This document shows positions 17,740-26,043 of a stretch of 64,000 nucleotides of DNA, in pieces; position 1 is the stretch's first letter, and each line of letters starts with the position of its first letter. This DNA comes from Bacillota bacterium (GTDB lineage: Bacteria > Bacillota > Clostridia > Christensenellales > SZUA-584): the NCBI GenBank assembly GCA_023460085.1, contig JAEWRI010000044.1, positions 162,463 through 226,462 on the forward strand, written 5' to 3'. Made by a program: the position numbers and the translations under genes. The notes under the pieces were generated by a model that was not told the origin of the DNA, ran no database searches, and saw nothing but the letters and a program-made list of their open reading frames with translations.

Positions 17740-20430
17740 TTATTCCCACCGGCTCCGGACTACCTTCCGGCCCGTTACGAAGGCTTCGTTGCGGTTGATG
17801 TACGACCTTCTGCGGCACCGGAGCAGCGCCCATCTCCCCGCCTCGCTGCGCGTATAGACGTAGCCGAACGCGCCGGATTTGCGCTTCAGCAGGCGCATCA
17901 GTATATCCACGTACTCCTGCTTCGCGCCGATGACGGACGGGCAGGCATAGCTCTGGCTGTACCGCCAGACGGAATGGAATGGCAGCCGCAGCTTCTTGAT
18001 GAGCAGGTAGCGCGGGTTGTCGATGGAGGTCAGCAGCTCCCGCACGGCGTCGGCGAAGAGCTTCTTCTCGCGCAGTGTCGCGCCCTGTATGCCGCACTGA
18101 ATATACGCGTTGGTCTCATCCGCCTGGATGTCCACGTCGGCCTCGAAGCTGCGCACCGCCTTCATCTGCCGCAGCGTTTCCAGTATGCAGCGCGACAGTG
18201 TCTCAATCGTGCGCCGGGGCGAGATGAACGCCAGCAGCTTCTTGAAGCCCAGCCCCATCAGCAGTATGACCGCGAGTCCGGAAACGGCAAGCAGCAGGGA
18301 ATCGGTCGCCGACATCGCGCTGGCAATACCCCGGATGATGATGGAAAGTATGATACCCAGCACCGTCTCATACAGCAGGTTGGTCAGTACAAAGGCGCGC
18401 GGCACCACCTGCGGCGGCGCTTCCGTCACCTCCATCACCTCCGGATGGGAACCGCTGAGCGCGCCGTGCCACCGCGCCTTCAGCGCATCCCGCTGCGAGG
18501 CGAAGCGCAGCATCTGTTCGTTGATGCGCCCGAAGCCCTCCCGGCCGAAGGGCGGCTTCAATATGCTGACGCGCGAGATGCCGCTCTGTATGGTGTCGCT
18601 CTCGTAGGACGGCGCGAGGAAGCAGTCGAACCGGCGAATCAGCGTGTCGAAATCCAGCGACGCAAAGCTGTCCTTCGGCATCACTCCGCCCAGCAGCGCT
18701 TTCAGGCCCATCTCCGGCTCTATGGTGACAAGATGCCAGATGTTGGCGGTCTTGTCGGGGTTGTTTTTGTCCGTGCGGATGGCGCGTCCGCGCATCTGGT
18801 TGGTCAGCACGAAGCTGCCCACGAAGCTCGCGAGTATGAGGCTGTTGATGCCGGGGGAATCCCAGCCCTCGCCCAGCAGCGCCTTGGTACCCACCAGCAC
18901 GTGGATTTGCCCCGCCTCAAACAGCTCCGTCACCACCGCGACCTTGTGCTTATTGGCCCCGCCGAAGATGACCTCCGTATGCGCCGTGCCCGCGATGGGC
19001 TTTTCGTCCATGGCGACGCCCAGCCTGCGGCTGACGTCCCGCGCCGGGGTCAGCGCCTCATCCGGCAGTATGACAAGCCCGCCCGAAAGCAGCGCCACGC
19101 GCATGCCCGGCTTTGCCGCGCGCCGCACCGTCTCGAATACGCTCACCGTGCCGATGGCGCCCACCGGCGCCTGCGTGCCCACGGCGCTCATCATGTCCCT
19201 GCGAATATAGTCCGTGAGTATGAGCATGCGCAGCGCGCCGCCCAGCTGGGCGCTCTCCGCCTCCACGATGCGGCATATGCTGTCCAGCTTGCCGTTGGAG
19301 GAAAGCAGCATGCGCTGCAATCGGTCGGTGTATTGCAGGCCAACCTTGCGCTTCTCGTAGAAGCCGCCCTTGGAGAGCGTTTTGCGCAGTTCCTGCGCCG
19401 CGTCGGGCGAGAACAGCAGCGGGTTGTCGATGATGAACTGGAACGCGGTTTCCGCGAACGCCAGCTTTGCGGGGGGCAGCTTTCCGCCCGGCACCAGCAG
19501 CCTCGCAAGCCGCGAAGGCACCTCCTCGCCGCGCTCCTGCGCGAGCGACAGCACCGCGATAAACCCCTTGGCGTTCTCCGTCAGCAGCTCCTCCATCGTG
19601 CGGTAATTCGTCAGCACGCCGCTGCCGCGCAGCGCTTCGCCGAATACTTCTCCGTGGATGATATCCCGCGTGCAGGCCGCCGCCTGCTCCCGGAAGGCTT
19701 TGACCTTCTCCACTTCCTCGCGCGTGGGATAATTGAAATAGATGTAATCCTGATGAGGGCAGAGCGTGCGCTGCTGCACCAGCTCCGGCACCGATATTTC
19801 CTCGTCGATTTCTCCGCACACCGCGATGTAGCGCTTCCATTCGCCCGCCTGGCTGTCGTAGGGCGGCGTGGCGGTCAGCGCCACGGTAAACATCTCGCCC
19901 TGCACCGCCGCGATGAAACCCTCCAGCGCGCGCTGCCATTCGGCCTTCAGGTGGTGCGCCTCGTCGAGGCAGATGGTTTTGATGCCTGCCGCCCGCACCG
20001 CGCCCACCAAATCGAAGTCGGCATAGTCGGTTTGCGCGCACCCCTCCTCCGCGCCGTCCTCGGCGTCCTCGTCCCGCTCTTCCGTCTGGCGCGTCCACGC
20101 GGAATGAAGGCTCTGGTAGGTGACGGAAGTGAGCAGCCGCATATCCCGCAGGCTGCACGAAACATAGTCGCCGATATCGCCGCCCTGCGGCAGGAACCGT
20201 TCCTCGAAGCGCTGGCTCCACTGCTGCCGGATGACCACGGACGGGGACAGTATCAGCGCGGGCCCGCCAAGGCGGCGTATGATTTCCAGCCCCAGTATGG
20301 TTTTGCCGCTTCCCGGCGCGGCCACGATGTGCACCTTCCTGTCCTCGATATACGCGTCCATGCCGGACAATACATGCTGCTGGTAGTCGCGGAACGTGCC
20401 GCGAAACGCAACCCCTTCGAATGTCTTCAT
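17740..20430 (-). CDS. SF2 (DEAD/DEAH) helicase with internal membrane segments
   Basis: The protein has 896 residues. The first two-thirds are a helicase of superfamily 2: Q-like RDYQQHV, Walker A AAPGSGKT (about residue 40), motif II CLDEAHH, motif III ALTATPP, and a second RecA-like domain with LLGEGWDSPGIN and QMRGRAIRTD. An Asp/Glu-rich insert lies before motif II. From about residue 690 two hydrophobic helices appear (ETVLGIILSIIIRGIA and LLLAVSGLAVILLMGLGF). A basic C-terminal domain of about 155 residues follows that I do not recognise. The ATG at 20430 follows GAGG; a longer frame to 20508 lacks support. It could be a DNA-defence or DNA-uptake factor, but nothing proves this. A MmcQ gene follows. 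Confidence 0.85.
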   Translation of the reverse strand: MKTFEGVAFRGTFRDYQQHVLSGMDAYIEDRKVHIVAAPGSGKTILGLEIIRRLGGPALILSPSVVIRQQWSQRFEERFLPQGGDIGDYVSCSLRDMRLLTSVTYQSLHSAWTRQTEERDEDAEDGAEEGCAQTDYADFDLVGAVRAAGIKTICLDEAHHLKAEWQRALEGFIAAVQGEMFTVALTATPPYDSQAGEWKRYIAVCGEIDEEISVPELVQQRTLCPHQDYIYFNYPTREEVEKVKAFREQAAACTRDIIHGEVFGEALRGSGVLTNYRTMEELLTENAKGFIAVLSLAQERGEEVPSRLARLLVPGGKLPPAKLAFAETAFQFIIDNPLLFSPDAAQELRKTLSKGGFYEKRKVGLQYTDRLQRMLLSSNGKLDSICRIVEAESAQLGGALRMLILTDYIRRDMMSAVGTQAPVGAIGTVSVFETVRRAAKPGMRVALLSGGLVILPDEALTPARDVSRRLGVAMDEKPIAGTAHTEVIFGGANKHKVAVVTELFEAGQIHVLVGTKALLGEGWDSPGINSLILASFVGSFVLTNQMRGRAIRTDKNNPDKTANIWHLVTIEPEMGLKALLGGVMPKDSFASLDFDTLIRRFDCFLAPSYESDTIQSGISRVSILKPPFGREGFGRINEQMLRFASQRDALKARWHGALSGSHPEVMEVTEAPPQVVPRAFVLTNLLYETVLGIILSIIIRGIASAMSATDSLLLAVSGLAVILLMGLGFKKLLAFISPRRTIETLSRCILETLRQMKAVRSFEADVDIQADETNAYIQCGIQGATLREKKLFADAVRELLTSIDNPRYLLIKKLRLPFHSVWRYSQSYACPSVIGAKQEYVDILMRLLKRKSGAFGYVYTRSEAGRWALLRCRRRSYINRNEAFVTGRKVVRSRWE

Positions 20431-20575
20431 GCCCACCTCTATGCAGTGATTCCACCCACGCCAATGCTTTTTCCATTTTACACCGAAACCCACACAATGA
20501 CAATCCATAGGACAGCGGGGAATGCATCCTCAGGGTTTGCGTTTAAAAGCGGAGTCATTACAATATACTAATCCA

Positions 20576-20977
20576 ATGGAAAGACAATCGGACAAAAAGC
20601 CTGCCGGGCAACTCAAAAGGATGGTGCTGATTGTATCGGGCTCCACGCTGCTGGCATTGGGAGCTGTCGGTATCTTTGTCCCCATACTGCCCACCACCCC
20701 CTTCGTCATCGGCGCCGCACTGTGCTATGGCCGCAGCGCTTCGCGCATCGGCACTTGGCTGAAGCGGAACCGGTACTTTGGCCCGTATATCGAAAGCTAT
20801 CGATCCCGCGCGGGCTTGCCCCTGCGCAGCAAAATTCAGGGGCTGGCTTTTCTGTGGCCCGTGCTGCTCCTCTCCATCCTCCTGCTGCAGGGGCTGGCGG
20901 TGAAACTGATACTCATCACCGTGGGCATCGCCGTTACCGCGCATCTGCTTTTGCTGAAAACAAGGGCAAAAGAATAA
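20576..20977 (+). CDS. DUF454 (YbaN) family inner-membrane protein
   Basis: The protein has about 133 residues. It carries the family signature around GAVGIFVPILPTTPFVI, then LCYGRSASRIGTWLKRNRYFG, and two closely spaced C-terminal helices. Function is unknown. The start is uncertain: the ATG at 20576 has no clear ribosome binding site, an upstream in-frame ATG at 20522 follows a GCGGGGA stretch, and a shorter version could start at MVLIV. It is transcribed away from the helicase gene and towards katE. Confidence 0.75.
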   Translation: MERQSDKKPAGQLKRMVLIVSGSTLLALGAVGIFVPILPTTPFVIGAALCYGRSASRIGTWLKRNRYFGPYIESYRSRAGLPLRSKIQGLAFLWPVLLLSILLLQGLAVKLILITVGIAVTAHLLLLKTRAKE

Positions 20978-20978
20978 C

Positions 20979-21000
20979 CCCCTCGTATGGAGGAGGTTAC
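20979..21000. terminator. Bidirectional terminator between convergent genes
   Basis: AACCCCCTC and GAGGAGGTT form a stem with one mismatch between the DUF454 stop and the katE stop. The minus strand continues TTATTCTTTTG. It fits two convergent transcripts. Confidence 0.55.
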
Positions 21001-21013
21001 CTATCATTCACCG

Positions 21014-23119
21014 TTAAACCATGGTGTATCTGGACCAGTGCCTGTGCGCGGCAATGGCGCTGATAAATTCAGGGTGGAAACTGCCCATATTGTTCTGCCG
21101 CATGGTGACCACACCGTCCTGCGTGCTCAGTTCCGAGGCGGACAGTGAGACGCGGTTGACGGGCGCGATGGCCGACAGCACATCCACGCCCTCGCTGACC
21201 GCGCCTATCGCCTTGCAGTGCATCAACATGTCGGTGATGAACATGCTCGTTTCGTTTTGCGTCTTCAACTTTTCGGCGCTGTCCATCCCTCCGGGGATGT
21301 ACACCGCGTCATACAGCACCGCCGCGGCCGTGCGATAGCTCTGGCACGCGTCGAGGTGCCTTCCGTCCCCGCTCGTGAGCTGCCCCTGTCTGCTGCTGAC
21401 AATCTCCGACGCGACTCCGGCATTCTTCAGCGCATCCATCGCGCCCGCGGTTTCGTCGTAATTGAATCCGTCCTCCGCGAGTATGGCGACCTTTCGGGTC
21501 ATCGCCGATTTAAGCGTGTTCTCCTGGCTCAGCGCGGGAGACGAAGCGCCGACCGTATTCGCGGCGGGCGCGGCGGGCGGGTTCGCGCTGATACCCGCGG
21601 CAATCTGCGCGGCGAGGCTGCCGTCCACGTTGTTGAACATATCCACCACGCGCTGACGGATGTCCTTGTCCTTCACCTTGCCCACCTCGAATTGGAATGC
21701 CTCGACGATGTGGCGTTTCTCCGCAGCCGACATGCTGTTCCAGAACAGTGTCGCCTGAGAGAAGTGATCCATGAAGCTCTGGCTTCTGGCTCTTACTTTT
21801 CGGCCGTCCACTTTTTCGGCGTAGTGTTCGAAAGCGCCTTCGCTTTCCTGTACGGTCTTGGGAAAATCATTTTGCAGCGAGTTGGGCGAGTAGCTCACGT
21901 TGCCTACGTCGATTCGCATCCGGTGGTATCCGTCCCGCTGGTTGTTGTGTATAGGCGCAACCGGGTGGTTGATGGGTATCTCGTGGAAGTTGGGCCCGCC
22001 GAGCCGTATCAGCTGCGTGTCAAGGTACGAGAACAGCCTGCCCTGCAGCAGCGGGTCGTTCGTGAAGTCGATGCCCGGCACCACATTGCCCGGATGGAAG
22101 GCAACCTGCTCCGTTTCGGCAAAGAAGTTGTCCACATTGCGGTTCAGCGTCATTTTGCCGAGAATCTGCACGGGCACCGTTTCCTCCGGCCATATTTTCG
22201 TAGGGTCAAGGATGTCAAAATCGAAGCCGAATTCGTCCTTCTCCTCAATCACCTGTACGCCAAACTCAAACTCCGGGTATTCCCCCATCTCAATGGCGTT
22301 CCAGATATCGCGCCGGTGGTAGTCGGGGTCCTTGCCCGCAATCTTTTGCGCTTCGTCCCATACCAGAGAATGAACGCCGAGCAGCGGTTTCCAGTGGAAC
22401 TTGACGAAGCGCCCCACGCCCCGCGCGTTGACAAGGCGGTATGTGTCCACGCCGAACCCCTCCATCATGCGGTAGCTGCGCGGTATCGCCCTGTCGGACA
22501 TCAGCCACATGACCATATGGGCCGTTTCCGTGTTGGTGGTCACAAAGTCCCAGAGCGTATCGTGCGCCGAAGACGCCTGCGGAATTTCGTTATGTGGTTC
22601 GGGTTTAATCGCGTGCACGAAATCCGGAAACTTGATGGCATCCTGAATAAAAAATACGGGCATATTGTTTCCCACCAAATCGTAATTGCCTTCCTCCGTG
22701 TAGAACTTCACCGCGAATCCGCGCACATCGCGCACGGTATCGGCGCTGCCCCTTGAACCCACGACCGTAGAAAAGCGCACGAACACCGGCGTCTTCACAT
22801 TGGGGTCCTGCAGAAATTTCGCTTTCGTCAGCTCAACCATGGGCTGGTACACCTGAAAAAAGCCGTGCGCCCCGAACCCCCGGGCATGCACCACCCTTTC
22901 GGGGATGCGCTCATGGTCGAAATGGGTCAGCTTTTCACGGAAATGGAAGTCCTCCATCAGCGTTGGGCCGCGGTCTCCCGCTTTCAGGGAATCCACGGTG
23001 CTGTTGACCTTCACCCCCTGGTCGGTGGTCAGGGCGCTGTTTTCGTTGCCTGCCCTGAAATAATTAAGCTGGTTCTGCTTTTCGCTTTCAGGGCTTGGTT
23101 TTGCGGGTATGGTATCCAT
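21014..23119 (-). CDS. katE: Large-subunit catalase, HPII type
   Basis: The protein has 701 residues. It decomposes hydrogen peroxide with a heme. The distal His lies in [11 protein letters not shown], the distal Asn in [13 protein letters not shown], and the proximal heme Tyr in [12 protein letters not shown]. About residues 540-701 form the C-terminal flavodoxin-like (DJ-1/PfpI) domain ([14 protein letters not shown]) typical of clade 2 catalases. The ATG is preceded by AGGAGG at about 10 bases. For a presumed anaerobe it signals exposure to oxygen or peroxide. Confidence 0.96.
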   Translation of the reverse strand: MDTIPAKPSPESEKQNQLNYFRAGNENSALTTDQGVKVNSTVDSLKAGDRGPTLMEDFHFREKLTHFDHERIPERVVHARGFGAHGFFQVYQPMVELTKAKFLQDPNVKTPVFVRFSTVVGSRGSADTVRDVRGFAVKFYTEEGNYDLVGNNMPVFFIQDAIKFPDFVHAIKPEPHNEIPQASSAHDTLWDFVTTNTETAHMVMWLMSDRAIPRSYRMMEGFGVDTYRLVNARGVGRFVKFHWKPLLGVHSLVWDEAQKIAGKDPDYHRRDIWNAIEMGEYPEFEFGVQVIEEKDEFGFDFDILDPTKIWPEETVPVQILGKMTLNRNVDNFFAETEQVAFHPGNVVPGIDFTNDPLLQGRLFSYLDTQLIRLGGPNFHEIPINHPVAPIHNNQRDGYHRMRIDVGNVSYSPNSLQNDFPKTVQESEGAFEHYAEKVDGRKVRARSQSFMDHFSQATLFWNSMSAAEKRHIVEAFQFEVGKVKDKDIRQRVVDMFNNVDGSLAAQIAAGISANPPAAPAANTVGASSPALSQENTLKSAMTRKVAILAEDGFNYDETAGAMDALKNAGVASEIVSSRQGQLTSGDGRHLDACQSYRTAAAVLYDAVYIPGGMDSAEKLKTQNETSMFITDMLMHCKAIGAVSEGVDVLSAIAPVNRVSLSASELSTQDGVVTMRQNNMGSFHPEFISAIAAHRHWSRYTMV

Positions 23120-23279
23120 GATAGCTTCGCCTCCTGTCTTTTATTACTATTCTTTGGCAGTCTTGCGATTTTATACGGAAAGGTTGCGGGTTCTTTCATC
23201 TGTTTTCAATCGAAAGCAGTCCTTTCATGCCGTCGCTTGGCCTGAAAGCGCCGCGAGTGTGGCCGGCAAGCGGTATTCG

Positions 23280-23308
23280 TTGACAGACCGGCACGCTTCG
23301 CATATAAT
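23280..23308 (+). promoter_or_regulatory. Consensus promoter of the rtcB leader
   Basis: TTGACA (23280-23285) and TATAAT (23303-23308) match both consensus hexamers exactly, with 17 bases between. The start point near 23315 gives a leader RNA of about 175 bases before rtcB. Confidence 0.9.
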
Positions 23309-23340
23309 AAGTTGGAAATAACCAGAAAGGAGTGCGCGGA

Positions 23341-23421
23341 ATGACCCAAAGTTACCCGAAACTGAATCGAAACGAAACCCGGAAGCGAGTATGTCCGCGC
23401 GTTCCACGCTGCTCTTTTTAG
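23341..23421 (+). CDS. Arg-rich leader peptide upstream of rtcB
   Basis: A 26-codon frame reads MTQSYPKLNRNETRKRVCPR and then VPRCSF. It starts 8 bases after a strong AAAGGAG site and about 26 bases after the promoter. Five codons are Arg (CGA, CGG, CGA, CGC, CGC). Codons 14-16 contain CGGAAGCG, which is repeated in the terminator stem downstream. The size, position and site strength suit a regulatory leader peptide rather than a functional protein. No family is recognised. Confidence 0.65.
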   Translation: MTQSYPKLNRNETRKRVCPRVPRCSF

Positions 23422-23438
23422 CACTGAAACACGCACCG

Positions 23439-23469
23439 CGCTTCCGGTTTCAATCGGAAGCGTTTTTTT
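23439..23469 (+). terminator. Attenuator terminator in the rtcB leader
   Basis: CGCTTCCG (23439-23446) and CGGAAGCG (23455-23462) make a perfect 8-bp stem with an 8-base loop. Seven T follow. It lies between the leader peptide and the rtcB ribosome binding site, so read-through is required for expression. A second CGGAAGCG at 23380-23387 can take the same partner and prevent the stem. Confidence 0.85.
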
Positions 23470-23492
23470 ATTCGTCAGAACGGAGAATGAGT

Positions 23493-24704
23493 ATGCTGGA
23501 AATCAGGGGAAAATACAATACGGCGAAGGTGTTTACGGACGTGCTGGAGGAGCAGGCGGCGGCACAGATTATCTCGCTGTGCAATCAGGAGTTTACGGCG
23601 GACAGCCGCATCCGCATCATGCCGGACGTGCACGCGGGCGCAGGCTGCACCATCGGCACCACGATGACCATTCGTGACAAGGTGGTGCCAAATCTGGTCG
23701 GCGTGGACATCGGCTGCGGCATGGAGACGGTGAAGCTGCGCGAGACGCGCATCGAGATGGGCAGATTGGATAAGCTGATTTACAGCGCCATACCGTCCGG
23801 TTTTAACATTCGCCAGAAGCCGCACCGCTTCGCGGAGCAGATTGACCTGGAGCAGCTGCACTGCCGCAAGCAGGTGGATACCGCGCGCGGCAGGCTGTCA
23901 CTCGGCACGCTGGGCGGCGGCAACCACTTCATCGAGGTGGATAAGGACGACGACGGCGCGCTGTACCTCGTCATCCACTCGGGCAGCCGCCACCTGGGGC
24001 TGCAGGTGGCCCAGTACTATCAGGAGCAGGCGTACAAGCAGCTGAATAGCTGCACGAAAGAGGACGAAGAAGCGCTGATTGCGCAGCTGAAGGCGCAGGG
24101 GCGGCAGAAGGAAATCACCGCCGCGGTGAAGGCGCTGAAAAGCGTCAACCGCACGGACATTCCCAAGGCACTGGCGTATGTGTCGGGCGGGCTATTCAAA
24201 GAATACATCGCCGACATGAAGCGGATGCAGGAATTCGCGGCGTTGAACCGCCGCGCGATGATGGAGGAGCTGGTGCGCGGCATGGGGCTGCACGCGGAGG
24301 AGCAGTTTACGACCGTACACAACTACATCGACACGGACGCCATGATACTGCGCAAGGGGGCGGTGTCCGCGAAGGCCGGGGAAAAGCTACTCATCCCCAT
24401 CAACATGCGCGACGGCAGCCTCATCTGCGTAGGGCGCGGCAACGAGGACTGGAACTGCTCCGCACCGCACGGCGCGGGGCGGCTGATGAGCCGCTCGAAA
24501 GCCAAGGAGACGTTCACGCTGACGCAGTACAAGGCGGAGATGGACGGCGTATATTCCACCTCCGTCAGCCGCGACACGCTGGACGAGTGCCCCATGGCCT
24601 ACAAGACGATGGACGATATCGTGCGCAACATTGGCGACACTGCGGACATCGTCAGCATCGTCCGCGCGGTGTATAACTTCAAGGCCGGGGACGAGGAGAA
24701 GTGA
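23493..24704 (+). CDS. rtcB: RtcB-family RNA ligase
   Basis: The protein has 403 residues. RtcB joins RNA 2',3'-cyclic phosphate or 3'-phosphate ends to 5'-OH ends using GTP and Mn. Metal and guanylate-site motifs are intact: MPDVHAGAGCTIG, VGVDIGCGM, LGTLGGGNHFIEV, VIHSGSRHLG and the guanylated His in APHGAGR. It belongs to the shorter RtcB type (about 400 residues against 480 or so). The start is the ATG at 23493, 7 bases after GGAG; the ATG at 23487 is too close to that site, and the frame open from 23391 runs through the terminator. No rtcA or archease gene is nearby. Confidence 0.95.
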   Translation: MLEIRGKYNTAKVFTDVLEEQAAAQIISLCNQEFTADSRIRIMPDVHAGAGCTIGTTMTIRDKVVPNLVGVDIGCGMETVKLRETRIEMGRLDKLIYSAIPSGFNIRQKPHRFAEQIDLEQLHCRKQVDTARGRLSLGTLGGGNHFIEVDKDDDGALYLVIHSGSRHLGLQVAQYYQEQAYKQLNSCTKEDEEALIAQLKAQGRQKEITAAVKALKSVNRTDIPKALAYVSGGLFKEYIADMKRMQEFAALNRRAMMEELVRGMGLHAEEQFTTVHNYIDTDAMILRKGAVSAKAGEKLLIPINMRDGSLICVGRGNEDWNCSAPHGAGRLMSRSKAKETFTLTQYKAEMDGVYSTSVSRDTLDECPMAYKTMDDIVRNIGDTADIVSIVRAVYNFKAGDEEK

Positions 24705-24718
24705 AGTTTAAAAGTCTT

Positions 24719-24800
24719 GGAGGCTCTGCCTCCAAACCACCGCTTAAGGGATACATCCCTTAAGAATCCCGTCAGGGGAATGCCTTAGCAGGCATTCCCC
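24719..24800. repeat. Cluster of three palindromes after rtcB
   Basis: Three perfect inverted repeats follow one another: GGAGGC/GCCTCC (24719-24733), CTTAAGGGAT/ATCCCTTAAG (24743-24764) and GGGGAATGCC/GGCATTCCCC (24775-24800). None has a U-tract on the plus strand. The arrangement resembles dispersed palindromic repeats of Clostridia. One of the stems may still end the rtcB transcript. Confidence 0.7.
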
Positions 24801-24847
24801 AAATAAAAAATGGGTATCACAGGTATCATTTTTTTAAGGAGGACATT

Positions 24848-25171
24848 ATGGACAAATTTATTCCGAAGGAGAAGCTATCCAAGAAAGCCAAGCGGGAGAA
24901 AGCCGCGGCGCAGCGCCAGACGTGGGGCGGGTTAAGCCCGGTCACGCGCAAGCCGCAAAACCCCAAAGCCTATGTGAGAGAGAAGCCCCGGATCGACGGC
25001 GACGACGATACCAGGGCTTCTTTTCATTCCGTACATGCCCCATCATCGCGGGGAGCGCAAGCGACGCGGCGGCCCGGCGCTATCCGCCCAGCATTAGTCC
25101 ACGCCATAAGCGCTGTATGGCAAACGTACTCTCGGTCTGGATTGCCGCGCTGTGCTCGCAATGACAGGTAG
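24848..25171 (+). CDS. Small basic protein, tail encoded by a repeat
   Basis: The frame encodes 107 residues. The first 58 or so (MDKFIPKEKLSKKAKREKA..., VTRKPQNPKAYVREK) are highly basic and resemble small hypothetical proteins common in Clostridia. AAGGAGG lies about 6 bases upstream, so translation is likely. The remaining residues (SSRGAQATRRPG to GLPRCARNDR) read through the dispersed repeat at 25035-25172. The original gene therefore probably ended near 25020 and was extended by repeat insertion. Function is unknown. Confidence 0.65.
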   Translation: MDKFIPKEKLSKKAKREKAAAQRQTWGGLSPVTRKPQNPKAYVREKPRIDGDDDTRASFHSVHAPSSRGAQATRRPGAIRPALVHAISAVWQTYSRSGLPRCARNDR

Positions 25172-25172
25172 C
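25035..25172. repeat. Dispersed repeat with inverted ends
   Basis: It starts ATCGCGGGGAGCGCAAGCGA and ends GGATTGCCGCGCTGTGCTCG followed by CAATGACA. The two ends are partial inverted copies of each other. Sequences of this type, whose translation reads GLPRCARNDR, occur repeatedly in many bacterial genomes. It overlaps the 3' end of the small plus-strand gene. Confidence 0.6.
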
Positions 25173-25197
25173 CCGAGCATCGTCTGCCTTCCAATAC

Positions 25198-25260
25198 ACT
25201 CGTCCTGCGCGCGGTTTTGCAGCGCTTCCGCAATGTGCACCGTGCCGATATCGAACCGTC
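25198..25260 (-). pseudogene. Relic of the comM 3' end
   Basis: The stretch CGTCCTGCGCGCGGT...GTGCCGATATC (25201-25252) matches 26068-26119 inside the comM 3' end at 45 of 52 positions by eye. Translated on the minus strand it gives DIGTVHIAEALQNRAQDE, against DIGTAHLAEALQYRAQDE in ComM. It lies just beyond the M23 lipoprotein gene, so that gene is bracketed by two copies of the comM tail. It has no complete domain and is not functional. Confidence 0.8.
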
Positions 25261-25263
25261 GCA

Positions 25264-26025
25264 TCAGTAAAAATAATTGTTGATAATCGTCTGCCCGTTG
25301 TCCGCCAGCACGGCTTCCGGATCATAGAAGCGATAAGTCCCGCGTTCATCCGTATAATCAATATAGCTGCCGTCATTCGCGTTATCAATATAGCCATACG
25401 GATCGAGTGTGCTCCGCCCTGAATACACAGTGAGATGCAGATGTATCTCTATTTTCTCCTTACTCGTATTACCCATAATCCCAACCTGCTGCCCTGACGA
25501 TATCGTTTCCCCTTCTTTTACCGTAAAGGAATTCTCTTTCAGATGGCAATACGCCGAGTAAAAAGTATCTCCGTTCAGATCATGCTTGATGACAACAATC
25601 TCTCCGTTATATCCAATGTTCCCGTCCTTATCCAAAACCCACCCTGCTTTGAGCACCGTCCCGCCATAAATCGCATAAACCGGTATATCACTTCCATCCG
25701 CGCACACATCGATTCCAAGGTGGCGTTTACCTCCCTTGTCATCATATACATCTCCGAAGTGCTGAGTTATTCTGTATGCACCCGACAGCGGCTGTGCCCA
25801 TCCGGAGGATACGTTGTCATTGCTGCTTTGCGCCTCGGCGACAGCGCTGTCCACCGCCTCGCCCAGCTCGTTCATCGCGCTTTCCACCTGCTTGCCGAAT
25901 TCCTGCGAGTAGGATTGCACTTCCTTCGAGTTAAGCCACTCGCAGCCCGTAAACGCGGTAAGCGCAAAGAGACAAAGCGCTGCCGCCGCCAGCCGTTTCC
26001 CCACGAAAACCATCCTTCCGCGCAT
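25264..26025 (-). CDS. M23-family peptidase lipoprotein
   Basis: The protein has 253 residues. A lipoprotein signal peptide ends at a Cys (LTAFTGC, about residue 27), followed by a helical linker. The M23 (LytM-like) domain has the metal ligands in HLGIDV and HLHL; a second VVIKHD block follows the usual layout. It should cleave or bind peptidoglycan peptides on the outer face of the membrane. The ATG at 26025 has AGGAG 10 bases upstream; the ATG at 26013 is an alternative. It starts 18 bases after comM. The gene carries noticeably more ATC/ATT codons and less GC than comM, consistent with acquisition. Confidence 0.85.
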   Translation of the reverse strand: MRGRMVFVGKRLAAAALCLFALTAFTGCEWLNSKEVQSYSQEFGKQVESAMNELGEAVDSAVAEAQSSNDNVSSGWAQPLSGAYRITQHFGDVYDDKGGKRHLGIDVCADGSDIPVYAIYGGTVLKAGWVLDKDGNIGYNGEIVVIKHDLNGDTFYSAYCHLKENSFTVKEGETISSGQQVGIMGNTSKEKIEIHLHLTVYSGRSTLDPYGYIDNANDGSYIDYTDERGTYRFYDPEAVLADNGQTIINNYFY

Positions 26026-26043
26026 AAAAGCACGCTCCTTATT

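Noticed and set aside
17716..20571. 951-codon open frame on the plus strand opposite the helicase
   Set aside because: It is an antisense shadow. The minus strand shows all SF2 helicase motifs and a ribosome site.
23391..23486. N-terminal extension of RtcB
   Set aside because: This stretch reads through the leader-peptide 3' end and the terminator hairpin and has no ribosome site, and the family begins at the later ATG.
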